Counted from the stretch's first letter, positions 35,101 through 43,149 are shown. The stretch: 50,898 bases of DNA from an uncultured Bacteroidales bacterium (GCA_946407975.1 CAMJQC010000013.1:1-50898), one strand, 5' to 3'. Notes: generated by a model from the letters alone, not told the origin. Translations and numbers: made by a program.

Positions 35101-35556
35101 ATAATCATCATAGGGATTCTGATTATGCTCAAATAGTGCATTGGAAGCCTTATAACTCCATGTGACAGGGCCTCCGCCAAAAAACAATATGTAATCGCCC
35201 TGGTCGAACTTGCCGTCAGATTCTCCTGATACAAAAATCGGTATTTCAACCAAATCGTCATGACGCGATGCGGCATTCAACTCGGGCAAAACGCCACCTC
35301 CGTTATGATAAATGCGAATGTTCCTTGGATTTAAACCCGACATATTCACTCCAAGCGATAACAAATCGGAATAAGTCAACTTGTAAATACCTGTTTCAGG
35401 AAGGCCTATTTTATACCAAGTTCCACTTGACAGTACAGAATGACTAGCATATTGCTCCACAACCTGTCCTCCTACACCACTGACTGGATGCGTCAAAAAC
35501 AACATCGTTGTGAAAAAAAGTAATAAAACCTTATTCCTTGGTATAGATTTTTTCAT
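32128..35556 (-). CDS. porU: PorU-type C25 peptidase, first of a tandem pair
   Basis: A 1142-residue paralog of the following protein, with the same order of parts. A signal peptide (about 1-27) is followed by GTWYKIGLPETGIYKLTYSD. The C25 domain lies at about 425-795 with His651 in YSGHGG and Cys685 in TCEFSRFD. A FlgD-like C-terminal domain runs from APNPMRDETSFSF to NGVYLYRIVV and ends SKLVICR. The His-Cys spacing (34 residues) is the same in both copies. The two have drifted widely, with identity concentrated in the motifs, so the duplication is old. It is the first gene of the minus-strand unit. I cannot tell which copy is the sortase, or whether they act as a pair. Confidence 0.87.
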   Translation of the reverse strand: MKKSIPRNKVLLLFFTTMLFLTHPVSGVGGQVVEQYASHSVLSSGTWYKIGLPETGIYKLTYSDLLSLGVNMSGLNPRNIRIYHNGGGVLPELNAASRHDDLVEIPIFVSGESDGKFDQGDYILFFGGGPVTWSYKASNALFEHNQNPYDDYAYAFLTVSLGAGKRIGENDEITEAAEIVVTDFLDYQVHESDEINLNRMGRSYYGDLLNGNIGKDFSFSFPNVVNAKPVVIKTAMAGRNYKSASLDVYLDGLFKATYRPMTTTSNGDMFADEVGGVVSGYPTSDLIKVSVQHVASDNSVSIGYIDYIIVNAWRRISLYRGQLQFRNPEAAVTNSVYEYRIANANSNMQVWDVSNPTAPFKIKGHLASSVYSFKTYGRQDNQFVAFDGTSFLSATMIGQVMNQDLHGVRNVDFVIISYPDFLTQAERLKSIHEVNDPDLNLFITTPERIYNEFSCGAQDISAIRDFCRMLYLDSNSNRLRYLLLFGDASFDYKNRNEIVNFVPTFETVASLDSRAAVVTDDFFGCFDENEGALGSSLSDIGIGRFPVSTLEQATQMVDKVERYIQKNSSTMQPWRNVVTLLTDDEKSFMDQAESFERVLLQNGGENVIVDKIYLDAYPQVSTPNGQIAPEVNAAINRRMEKGTLVVNYSGHGGEVQLSTERILQRKDVDSWRNAPMYPLMITGTCEFSRFDDHVRTSLGEYAFLNPYGGMVAMFTTSRVTQGFNNMDFNQGVYRYLFQEDNGERMRLGDVYRLAKTSGSLSEKRYVFFGDPALRISYPKWKVETLKINGNEMGTGFDSIPVLDTIGALQPVELEGVVKKPSGEIATDFNGIVYVSVYDKESHLTTLGDEGAPYAFNLRNSIVFNGTTNVVEGHFKISFIVPRDISYSYGRGLISYYATNYEVDANGKTEDFIIGGFYDDIIADYEGPDIRLFIDDTLFVNGGITGENPMLLAFVEDESGINTTGAGIGHDITATISGEVEQTYYLNDYFVADVGHQGKGVISYKMLDLPNGTYTLFLRVWDIYNNSNTVSVDFTVVNSSGVVIENATAAPNPMRDETSFSFEHNQIGNSVDVQIQVFDILGRLVTTLEDRMEGTSARTNPIRWDGRAQNGQSLSNGVYLYRIVVTNDKGETGITTSKLVICR

Positions 35557-35687
35557 ATTATATTGAAAATCAAATACTTAATTCTTATACAAAAAAATTT
35601 CTATAATAATTCAAATAAACAACGAAGATACGAGGTTTTTTATTGCAAGGCTTAATTCAACTTGAAAAAAAGTTTTTTTCTGTCGTT

Positions 35688-35721
35688 TTTGGCAAAAATC
35701 CAAAAAAAGGTCGTAAAATTG
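35688..35721 (+). promoter_or_regulatory. Possible promoter of the GldJ-like gene
   Basis: TTTG at 35688-35691 and TAAAATTG (one mismatch to TAnnTTTG) at 35714-35721, 22 bases apart, about 90 bases before the start at 35811. The 254-base gap to the first PorU gene is A/T rich and holds nothing else I can support except a weak minus-strand TATCTTCG at 35623-35630. Confidence 0.35.
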
Positions 35722-35810
35722 CGGCCGAAAACAAATCGATGTGTTTTTTTCGTCACATACACAATAAAAGTGGCTGTGGCGTAGTTATTGAAGCAAAATT
35801 TTGTCAACCC

Positions 35811-37304
35811 ATGTATAGAAAATCAGGTTTCAAAACATTAGCAATTATTGTATTAATAGGCGTTTTTGCAACATCTTGTGCAAAAAAAACCTCTAGAACA
35901 ACAGGCTGGGCCTACAACGACGCTGACAATGGCGGCTTTGAAATAGCGGAAATCAACGACCAAGAGATTGGTCCTGGCCTGATTGCCATCGAAGGAGGCA
36001 CCTTTGTCATGGGAGCCACCACTGACAATCTCACCTATTCCTGGGACAACACTCCCCGCAAAGTCACCATTCCTTCATTCCTCATGGACCGTACTGAAGT
36101 AAGCAACGTTGACTATCAGGAATACATTTATTGGCTCAACCGCGTATATGGTCAGAACTATCCCCAAGTCGTTCGTAACGCCTTGCCCGACACCATGGTA
36201 TGGCGTGACCGTCTTTCGTATAACGAGCCCATGGTGGAAGTGTATTTTCGCCATCCATCCTATAACGACTATCCGGTTGTTGGCGTTACTTGGGTACAAG
36301 CCAACGACTACTGCTCGTGGCGTACAGACCGTGTGAATGAGCTTATGCTGGTCGAAGCTGGTGTGCTTGATTGGGACCCCACTCAACAAGACGAAGAAAA
36401 CTTCAACACCGACGCCTATCTTGCCGGTCAATATACGGGTAAAGTTAAGAATGGTAAAAGAGACCTGTCAAAACAAAACGGCGACGGTCTGAGAAACGTC
36501 CGGATGGAAGACGGCATTCTGCTCCCCTCTTACCGTTTGCCCACGGAAGCCGAATGGGAATATGCCGCCGTTGGCCTTGTCGGAAACACTTCTAACGAAA
36601 TCGTGGCAGAACGCAAGGTCTATCCATGGAATGGCGATGGCCTACGCTCTAGTGAAAAGAAATACCAAGGCAGTTTCCTGGCCAATTTCAAGAGAGGCCC
36701 TGGCGATTACATGGGTGTGGCTGGCAACTTGAACGACGGTGCCGCCCTCCCAGCACCTGTCGGATCCTACTGGCCCAACGACTATGGTCTGTATAACATG
36801 GCTGGAAACGTTTCAGAATGGTGCCAGGACGTCTATCGTCCGCTGTCCTTTGAGGATGTAGCCGACTACAGCCCATTCCGTGGAAATGTCTTCATGCAAA
36901 AAGCACTTGATGAAAACGGATTCCTCGCTCAAAAGGACTCCCTTGGACGCATAAGAAGAGAACCCATCTCCCAAGAAGAGGCATCAAAACGTCAGAACTA
37001 TCGCACCAGCTTCAACTCTAATTATGACGATGGCGACTACATGTCATCCATCCGAAACAAGTGGGGCGAAAGTCAAGACGATCAAAGGATTTATACACGC
37101 GAAATGTATGAAACCGCTACAGAGAACTCGCCTGGTACTACTTTGATTAGTGATGAGTCACGCGTCTATAAAGGCGGATCATGGGCTGATGGCCCATATT
37201 ACCTGAGCCCAGGCACGCGCCGTTATCTCAACCAAAACCAATCGGCAGCCACTATTGGTTTCCGTTGTGCCATGAACAAAGTCGGCAGCTCTTTTGCAAA
37301 ATAA
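35811..37304 (+). CDS. gldJ: SUMF1/FGE-fold lipoprotein, GldJ-like (T9SS/gliding)
   Basis: A 497-residue lipoprotein with lipobox ATSC (Cys24) after MYRKSGFKTLAIIVLIGVF. It has the formylglycine-generating-enzyme fold without the enzyme's active cysteines that I can see: GGTFVMGATTDN, then FLMDRTEVSNVDYQEYIYW, YRLPTEAEWEYAA, YNMAGNVSEWCQDVYRP and the closing YKGGSWADGP ... IGFRCAM. GldJ and GldK/PorK are such proteins in T9SS and form an outer-membrane-associated ring in the periplasm. Location beside porU-porV, divergent, matches Flavobacterium gldJ, so GldJ is preferred; PorK is the alternative, normally in a porKLMN run that is not here. A longer in-frame opening at 35643 (TTG) is rejected, since it precedes the lipoprotein signal. 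Confidence 0.8.
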   Translation: MYRKSGFKTLAIIVLIGVFATSCAKKTSRTTGWAYNDADNGGFEIAEINDQEIGPGLIAIEGGTFVMGATTDNLTYSWDNTPRKVTIPSFLMDRTEVSNVDYQEYIYWLNRVYGQNYPQVVRNALPDTMVWRDRLSYNEPMVEVYFRHPSYNDYPVVGVTWVQANDYCSWRTDRVNELMLVEAGVLDWDPTQQDEENFNTDAYLAGQYTGKVKNGKRDLSKQNGDGLRNVRMEDGILLPSYRLPTEAEWEYAAVGLVGNTSNEIVAERKVYPWNGDGLRSSEKKYQGSFLANFKRGPGDYMGVAGNLNDGAALPAPVGSYWPNDYGLYNMAGNVSEWCQDVYRPLSFEDVADYSPFRGNVFMQKALDENGFLAQKDSLGRIRREPISQEEASKRQNYRTSFNSNYDDGDYMSSIRNKWGESQDDQRIYTREMYETATENSPGTTLISDESRVYKGGSWADGPYYLSPGTRRYLNQNQSAATIGFRCAMNKVGSSFAK

Positions 37305-37331
37305 GAATTCCTTATAAAATCATAAAGCTAT

Positions 37332-37365
37332 AAAAAACCGTTTGAGCAATCAAGCGGTTTTTTTT
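37332..37365 (+). terminator. Terminator after the GldJ-like gene
   Basis: Stem AAAAAACCG/CGGTTTTTT, continued by TTTGA/TCAAG around a GCAA loop, a 14-base pairing in all (37332-37345 with 37350-37363), then a T run. The downstream murF promoter boxes (TTTG at 37341-37344, CATATTTG at 37367-37374) partly overlap it. Confidence 0.85.
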
Positions 37366-37366
37366 G

Positions 37367-37374
37367 CATATTTG
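37367..37374 (+). promoter_or_regulatory. Possible -7 box of murF
   Basis: CATATTTG has one mismatch to TAnnTTTG and lies 24 bases before the start. TTTG at 37341-37344, 22 bases upstream, sits within the terminator stem, so the two elements share DNA. Confidence 0.4.
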
Positions 37375-37398
37375 CGCAACCGTTCTAGACATTGAACC

Positions 37399-38682
37399 AT
37401 GGACAATATTCAGTTTCTGTATCAGCACTACACAAAGGCCTATAAGGTAAGTACAGACAGCCGCAAGATTGGAAAAGACGCAGTCTTCTTTGCCCTAAAA
37501 GGCGAGCATTTTGACGGCAACGACTTCGCCCTGCAAGTGGCAAAGGATGGTATTGCCAGCCTCGTTGTCGCCGACCGGCAGGACCTTCCCGAACATGAAA
37601 GAATCCTTAAGGTTGACGACACGTTGAAGACCTTGCAAGAATTGGCAAAATACCATCGCCAACAGATGAAGGCCAAAGTCATCGGCATCACAGGCACCAA
37701 TGGCAAGACGACCACCAAAGAGTTGATCTCTGCCGTGCTATCCCGTCGTTATCGTCTCATCCATACCGAAGGCAACTTCAACAACCATCTCGGCGTGCCG
37801 CTCACTCTACTCAGCATCAAGCCTGACACTGAGATCGCCGTTGTCGAGATGGGCGCCAACCATCCAGGAGAAATAGACCAACTGGCGCATTTCGCCTGCC
37901 CTGACTGCGGACTCATCACCAACATCGGGAAAGCCCATCTGGAAGGATTCGGCAGTTTCCAAGGCGTCGTCAACACGAAAACTGAGCTGTACAGATTTAT
38001 TAAGGAGCATGGCGGGTTCATCTTCGTCAATCGCGACAACAGTCTGCTATGGCAATATGCGCAAGACCAAAAACACGTCAGCTATGGCAGCAGTGACGAA
38101 GCCGATTACAGAACCACCTTGGCGGATTGTGCCCCCTACCTTTGCGTAGAATGGAACGGACACAAGGCACAGACCAAACTCGTCGGCACTTACAATTTTG
38201 AAAACGCCGCCGCCGCCATTGCCGTCGGCCGTCATTTCAGGGTCTCCGACGACGACATTCATGCGGCTCTCGAAGCCTATACGCCTACCAACAGCCGTTC
38301 ACAAGTCGTAGAGAGTGGCAAAAACCGCATCATCATGGACGCCTACAACGCCAACCCCACTTCCATGCAGGCTTCCATCCGTAATTTCATCAACATCTGC
38401 CGTCCTGAACATCTGCTCATTCTCGGCGACATGGGCGAGTTAGGCGAAGCCTCGCAAACAGAACACCAGACCATTCTGAATTTGATCGACGAGCTGCATT
38501 TCAATGCGGCTTATCTGGTAGGCCCTAATTTCGGCGCTCTCGCCAAAGACCCCCGATGGACCACCTTCAAAGATGTCAACGAACTCATTCAACACCTGCA
38601 AAGCCATCCGGTTGAAGGGCGCGACATCCTGGTCAAAGGCTCCCATAGCGTTCAACTTGAGAAAGTCCTGCCGTTGCTATGA
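37399..38682 (+). CDS. murF: MurF, UDP-MurNAc-tripeptide D-alanyl-D-alanine ligase
   Basis: MurF adds D-Ala-D-Ala to UDP-MurNAc-tripeptide in the last cytoplasmic step of peptidoglycan precursor synthesis. The protein has 427 residues with the three Mur ligase domains. The N-terminal UDP-binding part contains KVSTDSRKIGKDAVFFALKG. The P-loop GTNGKTTT is at 99-106, then NFNNHLGVPLTLL (near 122) and EMGANHPGEIDQL (near 152). The C-terminal domain has DAYNANPTSMQASI (near 314), typical of MurF. The stop overlaps the start of anmK by four bases. Confidence 0.93.
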   Translation: MDNIQFLYQHYTKAYKVSTDSRKIGKDAVFFALKGEHFDGNDFALQVAKDGIASLVVADRQDLPEHERILKVDDTLKTLQELAKYHRQQMKAKVIGITGTNGKTTTKELISAVLSRRYRLIHTEGNFNNHLGVPLTLLSIKPDTEIAVVEMGANHPGEIDQLAHFACPDCGLITNIGKAHLEGFGSFQGVVNTKTELYRFIKEHGGFIFVNRDNSLLWQYAQDQKHVSYGSSDEADYRTTLADCAPYLCVEWNGHKAQTKLVGTYNFENAAAAIAVGRHFRVSDDDIHAALEAYTPTNSRSQVVESGKNRIIMDAYNANPTSMQASIRNFINICRPEHLLILGDMGELGEASQTEHQTILNLIDELHFNAAYLVGPNFGALAKDPRWTTFKDVNELIQHLQSHPVEGRDILVKGSHSVQLEKVLPLL

Positions 38683-39737
38683 GTGAGACACTGGCCATAG
38701 GACTCATGTCGGGCAGTTCCCTCGATGGCGTTGACCTGGCATTGGTACGTTTTGACAATCGAAACGGGAAATACGTTTTCCAGATCATCGACGCCGACAC
38801 TATCCCTTACCCTGAAAAATGGAAAAAATGCCTTTCGGAGGCCTTCTTACATCAACCTGAGGAGTTGCATGATACCAGCATCGCTTTAGGCAGATTTTAC
38901 GGAGAGTTGGTGGCCGATTTTGCTAAAAAAAACCATGTTCATCCCGATTTTGTCGCTTCGCATGGGCACACCATATTTCACAAACCCGAGCAACATTTCA
39001 CACTGCAAATCGGCGACGGACAAGCCATGGCTGACGCCTGCAAGTTCAAGACCATCAATGATTTCCGCTCCGAGGATGTCGATAAAGGCGGCCAAGGAGC
39101 ACCTCTTGTCCCCATAGGCGACAAACTGCTCTTCGGCGATTACGAAGCCTGTCTGAACATCGGCGGCATTGCCAACGTCTCCTACGAAGAGCGTGGCAAA
39201 CGCATTGCTTACGACATCTGCATCGCCAACCAGGCCTTGAATCATTTGGCGCAACGCGAAGGTCTGGAATACGACCGTGACGGGCATTTGGCATGCGGCG
39301 GGCATATCGATGAGGCACTTTTAAGCCAACTCAACGCCGATTCTTTCTTCACGCAGCCTGCACCTAAGTCTCTGGGAAGAGAGTTTTTCGAATCAAAGCA
39401 GAAAGACCTGCTGAATGGGCACCCCACTGCTGATCTTTTATGCACTTTCACCGAACACATCGCTCAGCAGATCGGGATGGCGTTAAGCGGTTTACCCAAA
39501 GGCAAGCTGCTCATCACGGGTGGCGGAGCTTGGAACGCCTTCCTGGTGGAACGCATTCAAAGCCACACCCGACACGAAGTGGTGATTCCAAGCAAAGACA
39601 TCGTCAACTACAAGGAAGCCTTGATTTTCGCCTTCTTAGGACTGCTGAAAACTGAAGGAAAGACCAACGTCCTCTCCTCTGTTACAGGAGCCGCCAGCGA
39701 CAGCTCCAGTGGCGTCGTATGGACCCCTCATTTCTAA
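38679..39737 (+). CDS. anmK: Anhydro-N-acetylmuramic acid kinase
   Basis: AnmK phosphorylates and opens 1,6-anhydro-MurNAc to MurNAc-6-phosphate in peptidoglycan recycling. The protein has 352 residues and the sugar-kinase fold. The starting phosphate loop GLMSGSSLDGVD (residues 8-19), the conserved ASHGHTIFHKP (near 93), NDFRSEDVDKGGQGAPLVP (near 127) and LITGGGAWN (near 277) are all intact. It is translationally coupled to murF, so synthesis and recycling of the wall are co-expressed. A following MurQ etherase is not seen here. Confidence 0.93.
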   Translation: MSETLAIGLMSGSSLDGVDLALVRFDNRNGKYVFQIIDADTIPYPEKWKKCLSEAFLHQPEELHDTSIALGRFYGELVADFAKKNHVHPDFVASHGHTIFHKPEQHFTLQIGDGQAMADACKFKTINDFRSEDVDKGGQGAPLVPIGDKLLFGDYEACLNIGGIANVSYEERGKRIAYDICIANQALNHLAQREGLEYDRDGHLACGGHIDEALLSQLNADSFFTQPAPKSLGREFFESKQKDLLNGHPTADLLCTFTEHIAQQIGMALSGLPKGKLLITGGGAWNAFLVERIQSHTRHEVVIPSKDIVNYKEALIFAFLGLLKTEGKTNVLSSVTGAASDSSSGVVWTPHF

Positions 39738-39770
39738 TGAATAATGTCCATCAAATCCCAAATAATTCGG

Positions 39771-39778
39771 TATCTTTG
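39771..39778 (+). promoter_or_regulatory. -7 box of the exbB-exbD-tonB operon
   Basis: TATCTTTG matches TAnnTTTG, 70 bases before the start at 39849. No convincing -33. Confidence 0.55.
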
Positions 39779-39848
39779 CGCCGTCAGATGCCGAAGCAAT
39801 AAAATGGCACAATTTTAGTTATTACTCTAAACAAAACAACATTACACT

Positions 39849-40556
39849 ATGTTTGGTTTACTTCTTCAAGTTCCTACCGCCGTCAACGATTTAAGCGCAA
39901 CCGTTCCGGCGCAGACCGAAACCATCCCAACGGAATACAAGATGTCCATTTTCGAACTGGCCTCCAAAGGCGGATGGATAATGATTGTCCTCGCTATTTT
40001 GTCCCTCATCGCCGTTTACATTTTTGTAGAGCGATTCATCGTCGTATCGCGCGCCACCAAGCACGATGCTTCTTTCATGGAGCGCATCCGCGAATACATC
40101 AAAGACGGCAAGGTCGATTCCGCCAAAGCTTTATGTCGTGGCAGTTCCACCCCTATCTCGCGCATGATCGAAAAAGGCCTTTCCCGTCTAGGACGTCCTT
40201 TAAACGACATCAACTCGGCCATTGAAAACGTCGGCAACCTAGAGGTCAGCCAATTGGAGCGCGGCGTCTCTGTCCTCGCCATGATTGCTAGTGCCGCTCC
40301 TATGATCGGTTTCCTCGGCACCGTGACTGGTATGATCAGAGCCTTCTACAACATGTCGATGGCGGGCAACAACATTGACATCGAGACCCTTTCGTCAGGC
40401 ATCTATGAAGCCATGGTGACCACTGTCGCTGGTTTGATCGTCGGCATCATCGCCTACATCTTCTACACCATCATCACCAACCGAATCCAGAAAGTCGTCT
40501 ACCTCCTCGAGGCCAAGGCGACCGAATTCATGGACGTGCTTAACGAACCCGCATAA
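39849..40556 (+). CDS. exbB: ExbB/TolQ-type proton channel protein
   Basis: An inner-membrane subunit of 235 residues of the MotA/TolQ/ExbB family, which with ExbD uses the proton gradient to energise TonB. An N-terminal stretch of about 31 residues comes before a first helix near ELASKGGWIMIVLAILSLIAVYIFVERF. The hallmark region at 140-165 (MIASAAPMIGFLGTVTGMIRAF) and the last helix (TTVAGLIVGIIAYIFYTI) match the channel core. The second possible start (ATG at 39942) would remove the N-terminal stretch; I keep the longer form because Bacteroidetes ExbB proteins commonly carry one. exbD follows after 11 bases. Confidence 0.9.
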   Translation: MFGLLLQVPTAVNDLSATVPAQTETIPTEYKMSIFELASKGGWIMIVLAILSLIAVYIFVERFIVVSRATKHDASFMERIREYIKDGKVDSAKALCRGSSTPISRMIEKGLSRLGRPLNDINSAIENVGNLEVSQLERGVSVLAMIASAAPMIGFLGTVTGMIRAFYNMSMAGNNIDIETLSSGIYEAMVTTVAGLIVGIIAYIFYTIITNRIQKVVYLLEAKATEFMDVLNEPA

Positions 40557-40567
40557 CACGCATTGTC

Positions 40568-40981
40568 ATGGCCATCAAATCAAGAAATAAGGTTGATGTA
40601 GTCTTCAACTCCTCGTCAATGTCCGACCTGGTGTTCCTGCTACTCATCTTCTTCATGTTGACCTCCACCCTTGTCGCTCCGAATGCCATCAAACTGATGC
40701 TGCCCTCGAGCAACAGCAAGACTATGGCCAAACAGACCGTCACTGTCTACATCAACGAGCAATACAATTACTTCGTGGAAGAGACGGCGGTCAACGAGGA
40801 ACAGCTTGCTGACATGATCAACACCCAACTCGGCGCCGATGCCGAAGGAACGGTGGTGGTGCGCTCCGACAAGAGCGTCCCCGTACAATATGTCGTCAAC
40901 GTCATCGATGCCGTCAACAGCATCAACAACGATTCCGGAACCAACCACAAGGTCATCTTAGCCACATCACCAAAGAAATAA
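40568..40981 (+). CDS. exbD: ExbD/TolR-type protein
   Basis: A 137-residue partner of ExbB with one helix (about residues 18-37) holding Asp20 in SMSDLVFLLLIFFML, the residue that carries protons in this family. The periplasmic domain with PVQYVVNVIDAVNSI is typical of biopolymer transport proteins. Only one ExbD is present, whereas many Bacteroidetes carry two. Bases to tonB: 3. Confidence 0.9.
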   Translation: MAIKSRNKVDVVFNSSSMSDLVFLLLIFFMLTSTLVAPNAIKLMLPSSNSKTMAKQTVTVYINEQYNYFVEETAVNEEQLADMINTQLGADAEGTVVVRSDKSVPVQYVVNVIDAVNSINNDSGTNHKVILATSPKK

Positions 40982-40984
40982 GCC

Positions 40985-41746
40985 ATGAAATTCAACAAAG
41001 ACAAGGGATTGGCTGTAGGCGCGACGATTCTCGTTCACGCACTGGTCCTTCTTGTACTCTTTCTGATGGCATTTCGCACTCCCTTGCCACTTCCAGGCGA
41101 GGAAGGCGTTGAGGTCGACTTAGGCCTTTACAACCAAGGCATGGGCGAGATACAGCCTAAGGAATCTGCCGTTCCCGAATCCGCTCCACAACCCAAGCCG
41201 CAGCATCCCAACCAGTCGAAGGACGAAATCCTTACCCAGGACACGGAAGAAGTCCCTGCTATCGAGAAGAAAAAAGACAATAAGGTCAACAACAATCCGC
41301 AACCTGTTGAAAAACCCCAGCCTAAAGTCAATCCGAGAGCCATCTTCAAAGGCGACAACCAAGCCCAAAACGGAGGCTCGGAAGGCATCACGGGGCAGCC
41401 TGGCGACCAAGGCAATCCCAACGGTCTGGCAGGCATCAAGCAGTATGAAGGACAAGGAGGCAAAGGCGTAGGAACCGGTTATGACCTTGGTGGACGTGGG
41501 CACAAGACCTTGGAAAAACCCGATAGAGACTTTCAGGAAGAAGGCACCATAGTCGTTGACATATGGGTTGACCCCAAAGGCAATGTAACCAAAGCAGAAG
41601 TCGCCACAAAAGGCACAGACATCGTCAACAGGCAGATGCGCGAACAAGCGAAAAACGCTGCTTTGCGTTCTAAATTCGCTGCAGACCCTGACGCTCCTGC
41701 GCTGCAGAAAGGAACAATCACATACAAATTTGTCATAAATCAATAA
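40985..41746 (+). CDS. tonB: TonB-like energy transducer
   Basis: A 253-residue protein with an N-terminal transmembrane helix (about 10-30, KGLAVGATILVHALVLLVLFLMAF). A proline-, glutamine- and lysine-rich linker (about 55-120) spans the periplasm, followed by a glycine-rich patch (about 125-165). The C-terminal domain GTIVVDIWVDPKGNVTKAEV, ending KGTITYKFVIN, is TonB-like and would touch TonB-dependent receptors. The linker is short and the glycine patch unusual, so it may serve another receptor class. The set exbB-exbD-tonB is compact and ends in a terminator. Confidence 0.85.
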   Translation: MKFNKDKGLAVGATILVHALVLLVLFLMAFRTPLPLPGEEGVEVDLGLYNQGMGEIQPKESAVPESAPQPKPQHPNQSKDEILTQDTEEVPAIEKKKDNKVNNNPQPVEKPQPKVNPRAIFKGDNQAQNGGSEGITGQPGDQGNPNGLAGIKQYEGQGGKGVGTGYDLGGRGHKTLEKPDRDFQEEGTIVVDIWVDPKGNVTKAEVATKGTDIVNRQMREQAKNAALRSKFAADPDAPALQKGTITYKFVINQ

Positions 41747-41753
41747 CCAAACG

Positions 41754-41780
41754 GGCGGCTAAGCCGCCTGCTTTATTTTT
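41754..41780 (+). terminator. Probable terminator of exbB-exbD-tonB
   Basis: Stem GGCGGC/GCCGCC (41754-41759 and 41763-41768) with a TAA loop, followed by a CTTTATTTTT run. The T run is broken by one A. Confidence 0.65.
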
Positions 41781-41806
41781 AGAAGCACAAAACAAACGCT
41801 ACACAT

Positions 41807-43093
41807 ATGGACTACCAAGAAACGCTTGACTGGATGTTCAACAAACTGCCGATGTACCAGCGCATCGGTGGGGCCGCCTACAAGGCCGACCTTAACAACA
41901 CGATACAATTGCTCGACCTGCTCGATAACCCGCACCGCAAGTTCAAATCGGTGCACGTGGCTGGCACCAACGGCAAGGGCTCCGTATCACACATGCTGGC
42001 TTCCGTCTTTCAGGAAGCTGGCTACAAAACGGGTCTTTACACCTCGCCGCATCTGGTCGACTTCCGTGAGCGCATCCGCATCAACGGGGAGATGATACCC
42101 CAAGAGAACGTAGTCCAATTCATCGATGCCCACAAGGCGAAATTCGAGGAGATGGAACTCTCCTTCTTCGAGATGACCGTCGGTATGGCTTTCGATTACT
42201 TTGCCAAGGAGCAAGTCGACATCGCCATTGTCGAAGTCGGCATGGGAGGACGTCTCGACTCCACCAACCTCATCACGCCCGAGGTCAGCGTCATCACCAA
42301 CATCGGCCTCGACCACGTCAAATTCCTTGGCGACACCCTCGAAAAGATCGCCTACGAGAAGGCTGGCATCATCAAGCCAGGCATTCCCGTAGTCATCGGC
42401 GAGACCCAGCCCGAAACCCATCAGGTGTTTGAAGAAAAGGCCAAAGAGTGCAACAGCCCCATCTATTTCGCTGACCAGATCTTCGACTGCGACAAAATCT
42501 TCATAGAATCGGGAGAAGTACAACAGTTCGACATCTGGAAAAACAGCGAGCTCTATTTGGAAAAGCTGGACATTCCGCTTCTCGGCCACTACCAAAAGAA
42601 AAACCTGACTACTGTTATGATGGCCCTAGACCTCTTACGAGGCAAATTCGAACTCGGCGACGACGACATCCGCGACGGCATCGGTAAAGTGATCCGTAAC
42701 ACCCACCTCATGGGCCGCTGGCAGATTCTGGGCAAAGACCCGCTCGTCATCGCCGACACCGGACACAACGTGGCAGGCATCATCGAAGTCGTTCAGCAAC
42801 TGGCAGAGATGTCGTATGAGAAACTGCATTTTGTCATTGGCATGGTCAACGACAAAGACATAGATCATGTCCTGCAGCTCCTCCCCCACAACTGTGAATA
42901 CTATTTCTGCAAAGCTGATATCCCGAGAGGCCTTGACGCACAGGTCCTAGCGGACAAAGCCTTCACCTACGGGCTGCGAGGCAGAGTATATGATTCTGTA
43001 CGGCAGGCCTATCTCTCCGCCTGCAATGCCGCACATTTCGAAGACGTCGTTTTCGTTGGCGGCAGCAACTTCGTAGTGGCTGAGGTTATATAA
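41807..43093 (+). CDS. folC: Folylpolyglutamate/dihydrofolate synthase
   Basis: FolC joins glutamate to dihydropteroate and then to folate in the cytoplasm. The 428-residue protein shows the Mur-ligase-like P-loop GTNGKGS (53-59), then TGLYTSPHLVDFRERI with its conserved SPHL. After that comes EVGMGGRLDSTN (near 143-154), the folate synthase signature. The C-terminal part contains IADTGHNVAGI (near 315), the second typical motif. It stands alone behind the exbD operon and ahead of the BamA-like gene with its own promoter. Length matches the family. Confidence 0.94.
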   Translation: MDYQETLDWMFNKLPMYQRIGGAAYKADLNNTIQLLDLLDNPHRKFKSVHVAGTNGKGSVSHMLASVFQEAGYKTGLYTSPHLVDFRERIRINGEMIPQENVVQFIDAHKAKFEEMELSFFEMTVGMAFDYFAKEQVDIAIVEVGMGGRLDSTNLITPEVSVITNIGLDHVKFLGDTLEKIAYEKAGIIKPGIPVVIGETQPETHQVFEEKAKECNSPIYFADQIFDCDKIFIESGEVQQFDIWKNSELYLEKLDIPLLGHYQKKNLTTVMMALDLLRGKFELGDDDIRDGIGKVIRNTHLMGRWQILGKDPLVIADTGHNVAGIIEVVQQLAEMSYEKLHFVIGMVNDKDIDHVLQLLPHNCEYYFCKADIPRGLDAQVLADKAFTYGLRGRVYDSVRQAYLSACNAAHFEDVVFVGGSNFVVAEVI

Positions 43094-43122
43094 AAATATA
43101 TCCGTTTTCTTGCAATAATTCT

Positions 43123-43130
43123 TAACTTTG
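43123..43130 (+). promoter_or_regulatory. -7 box of the BamA-like gene
   Basis: TAACTTTG matches TAnnTTTG, 19 bases before the GTG start at 43150. Confidence 0.55.
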
Positions 43131-43149
43131 CAACCTGAAACAGTTTCAA

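Noticed and set aside
28727..35556. Gingipain-like secreted proteases acting as virulence factors
   Set aside because: The C25 domain is shared, but the TCEFSR motif, length, FlgD-like C-terminus and porV neighbour fit PorU rather than gingipains.
35643..35810. Longer N-terminus of the GldJ-like gene, starting at a TTG
   Set aside because: It would put 56 residues before a clear lipoprotein signal (lipobox ATSC) and include a possible promoter.
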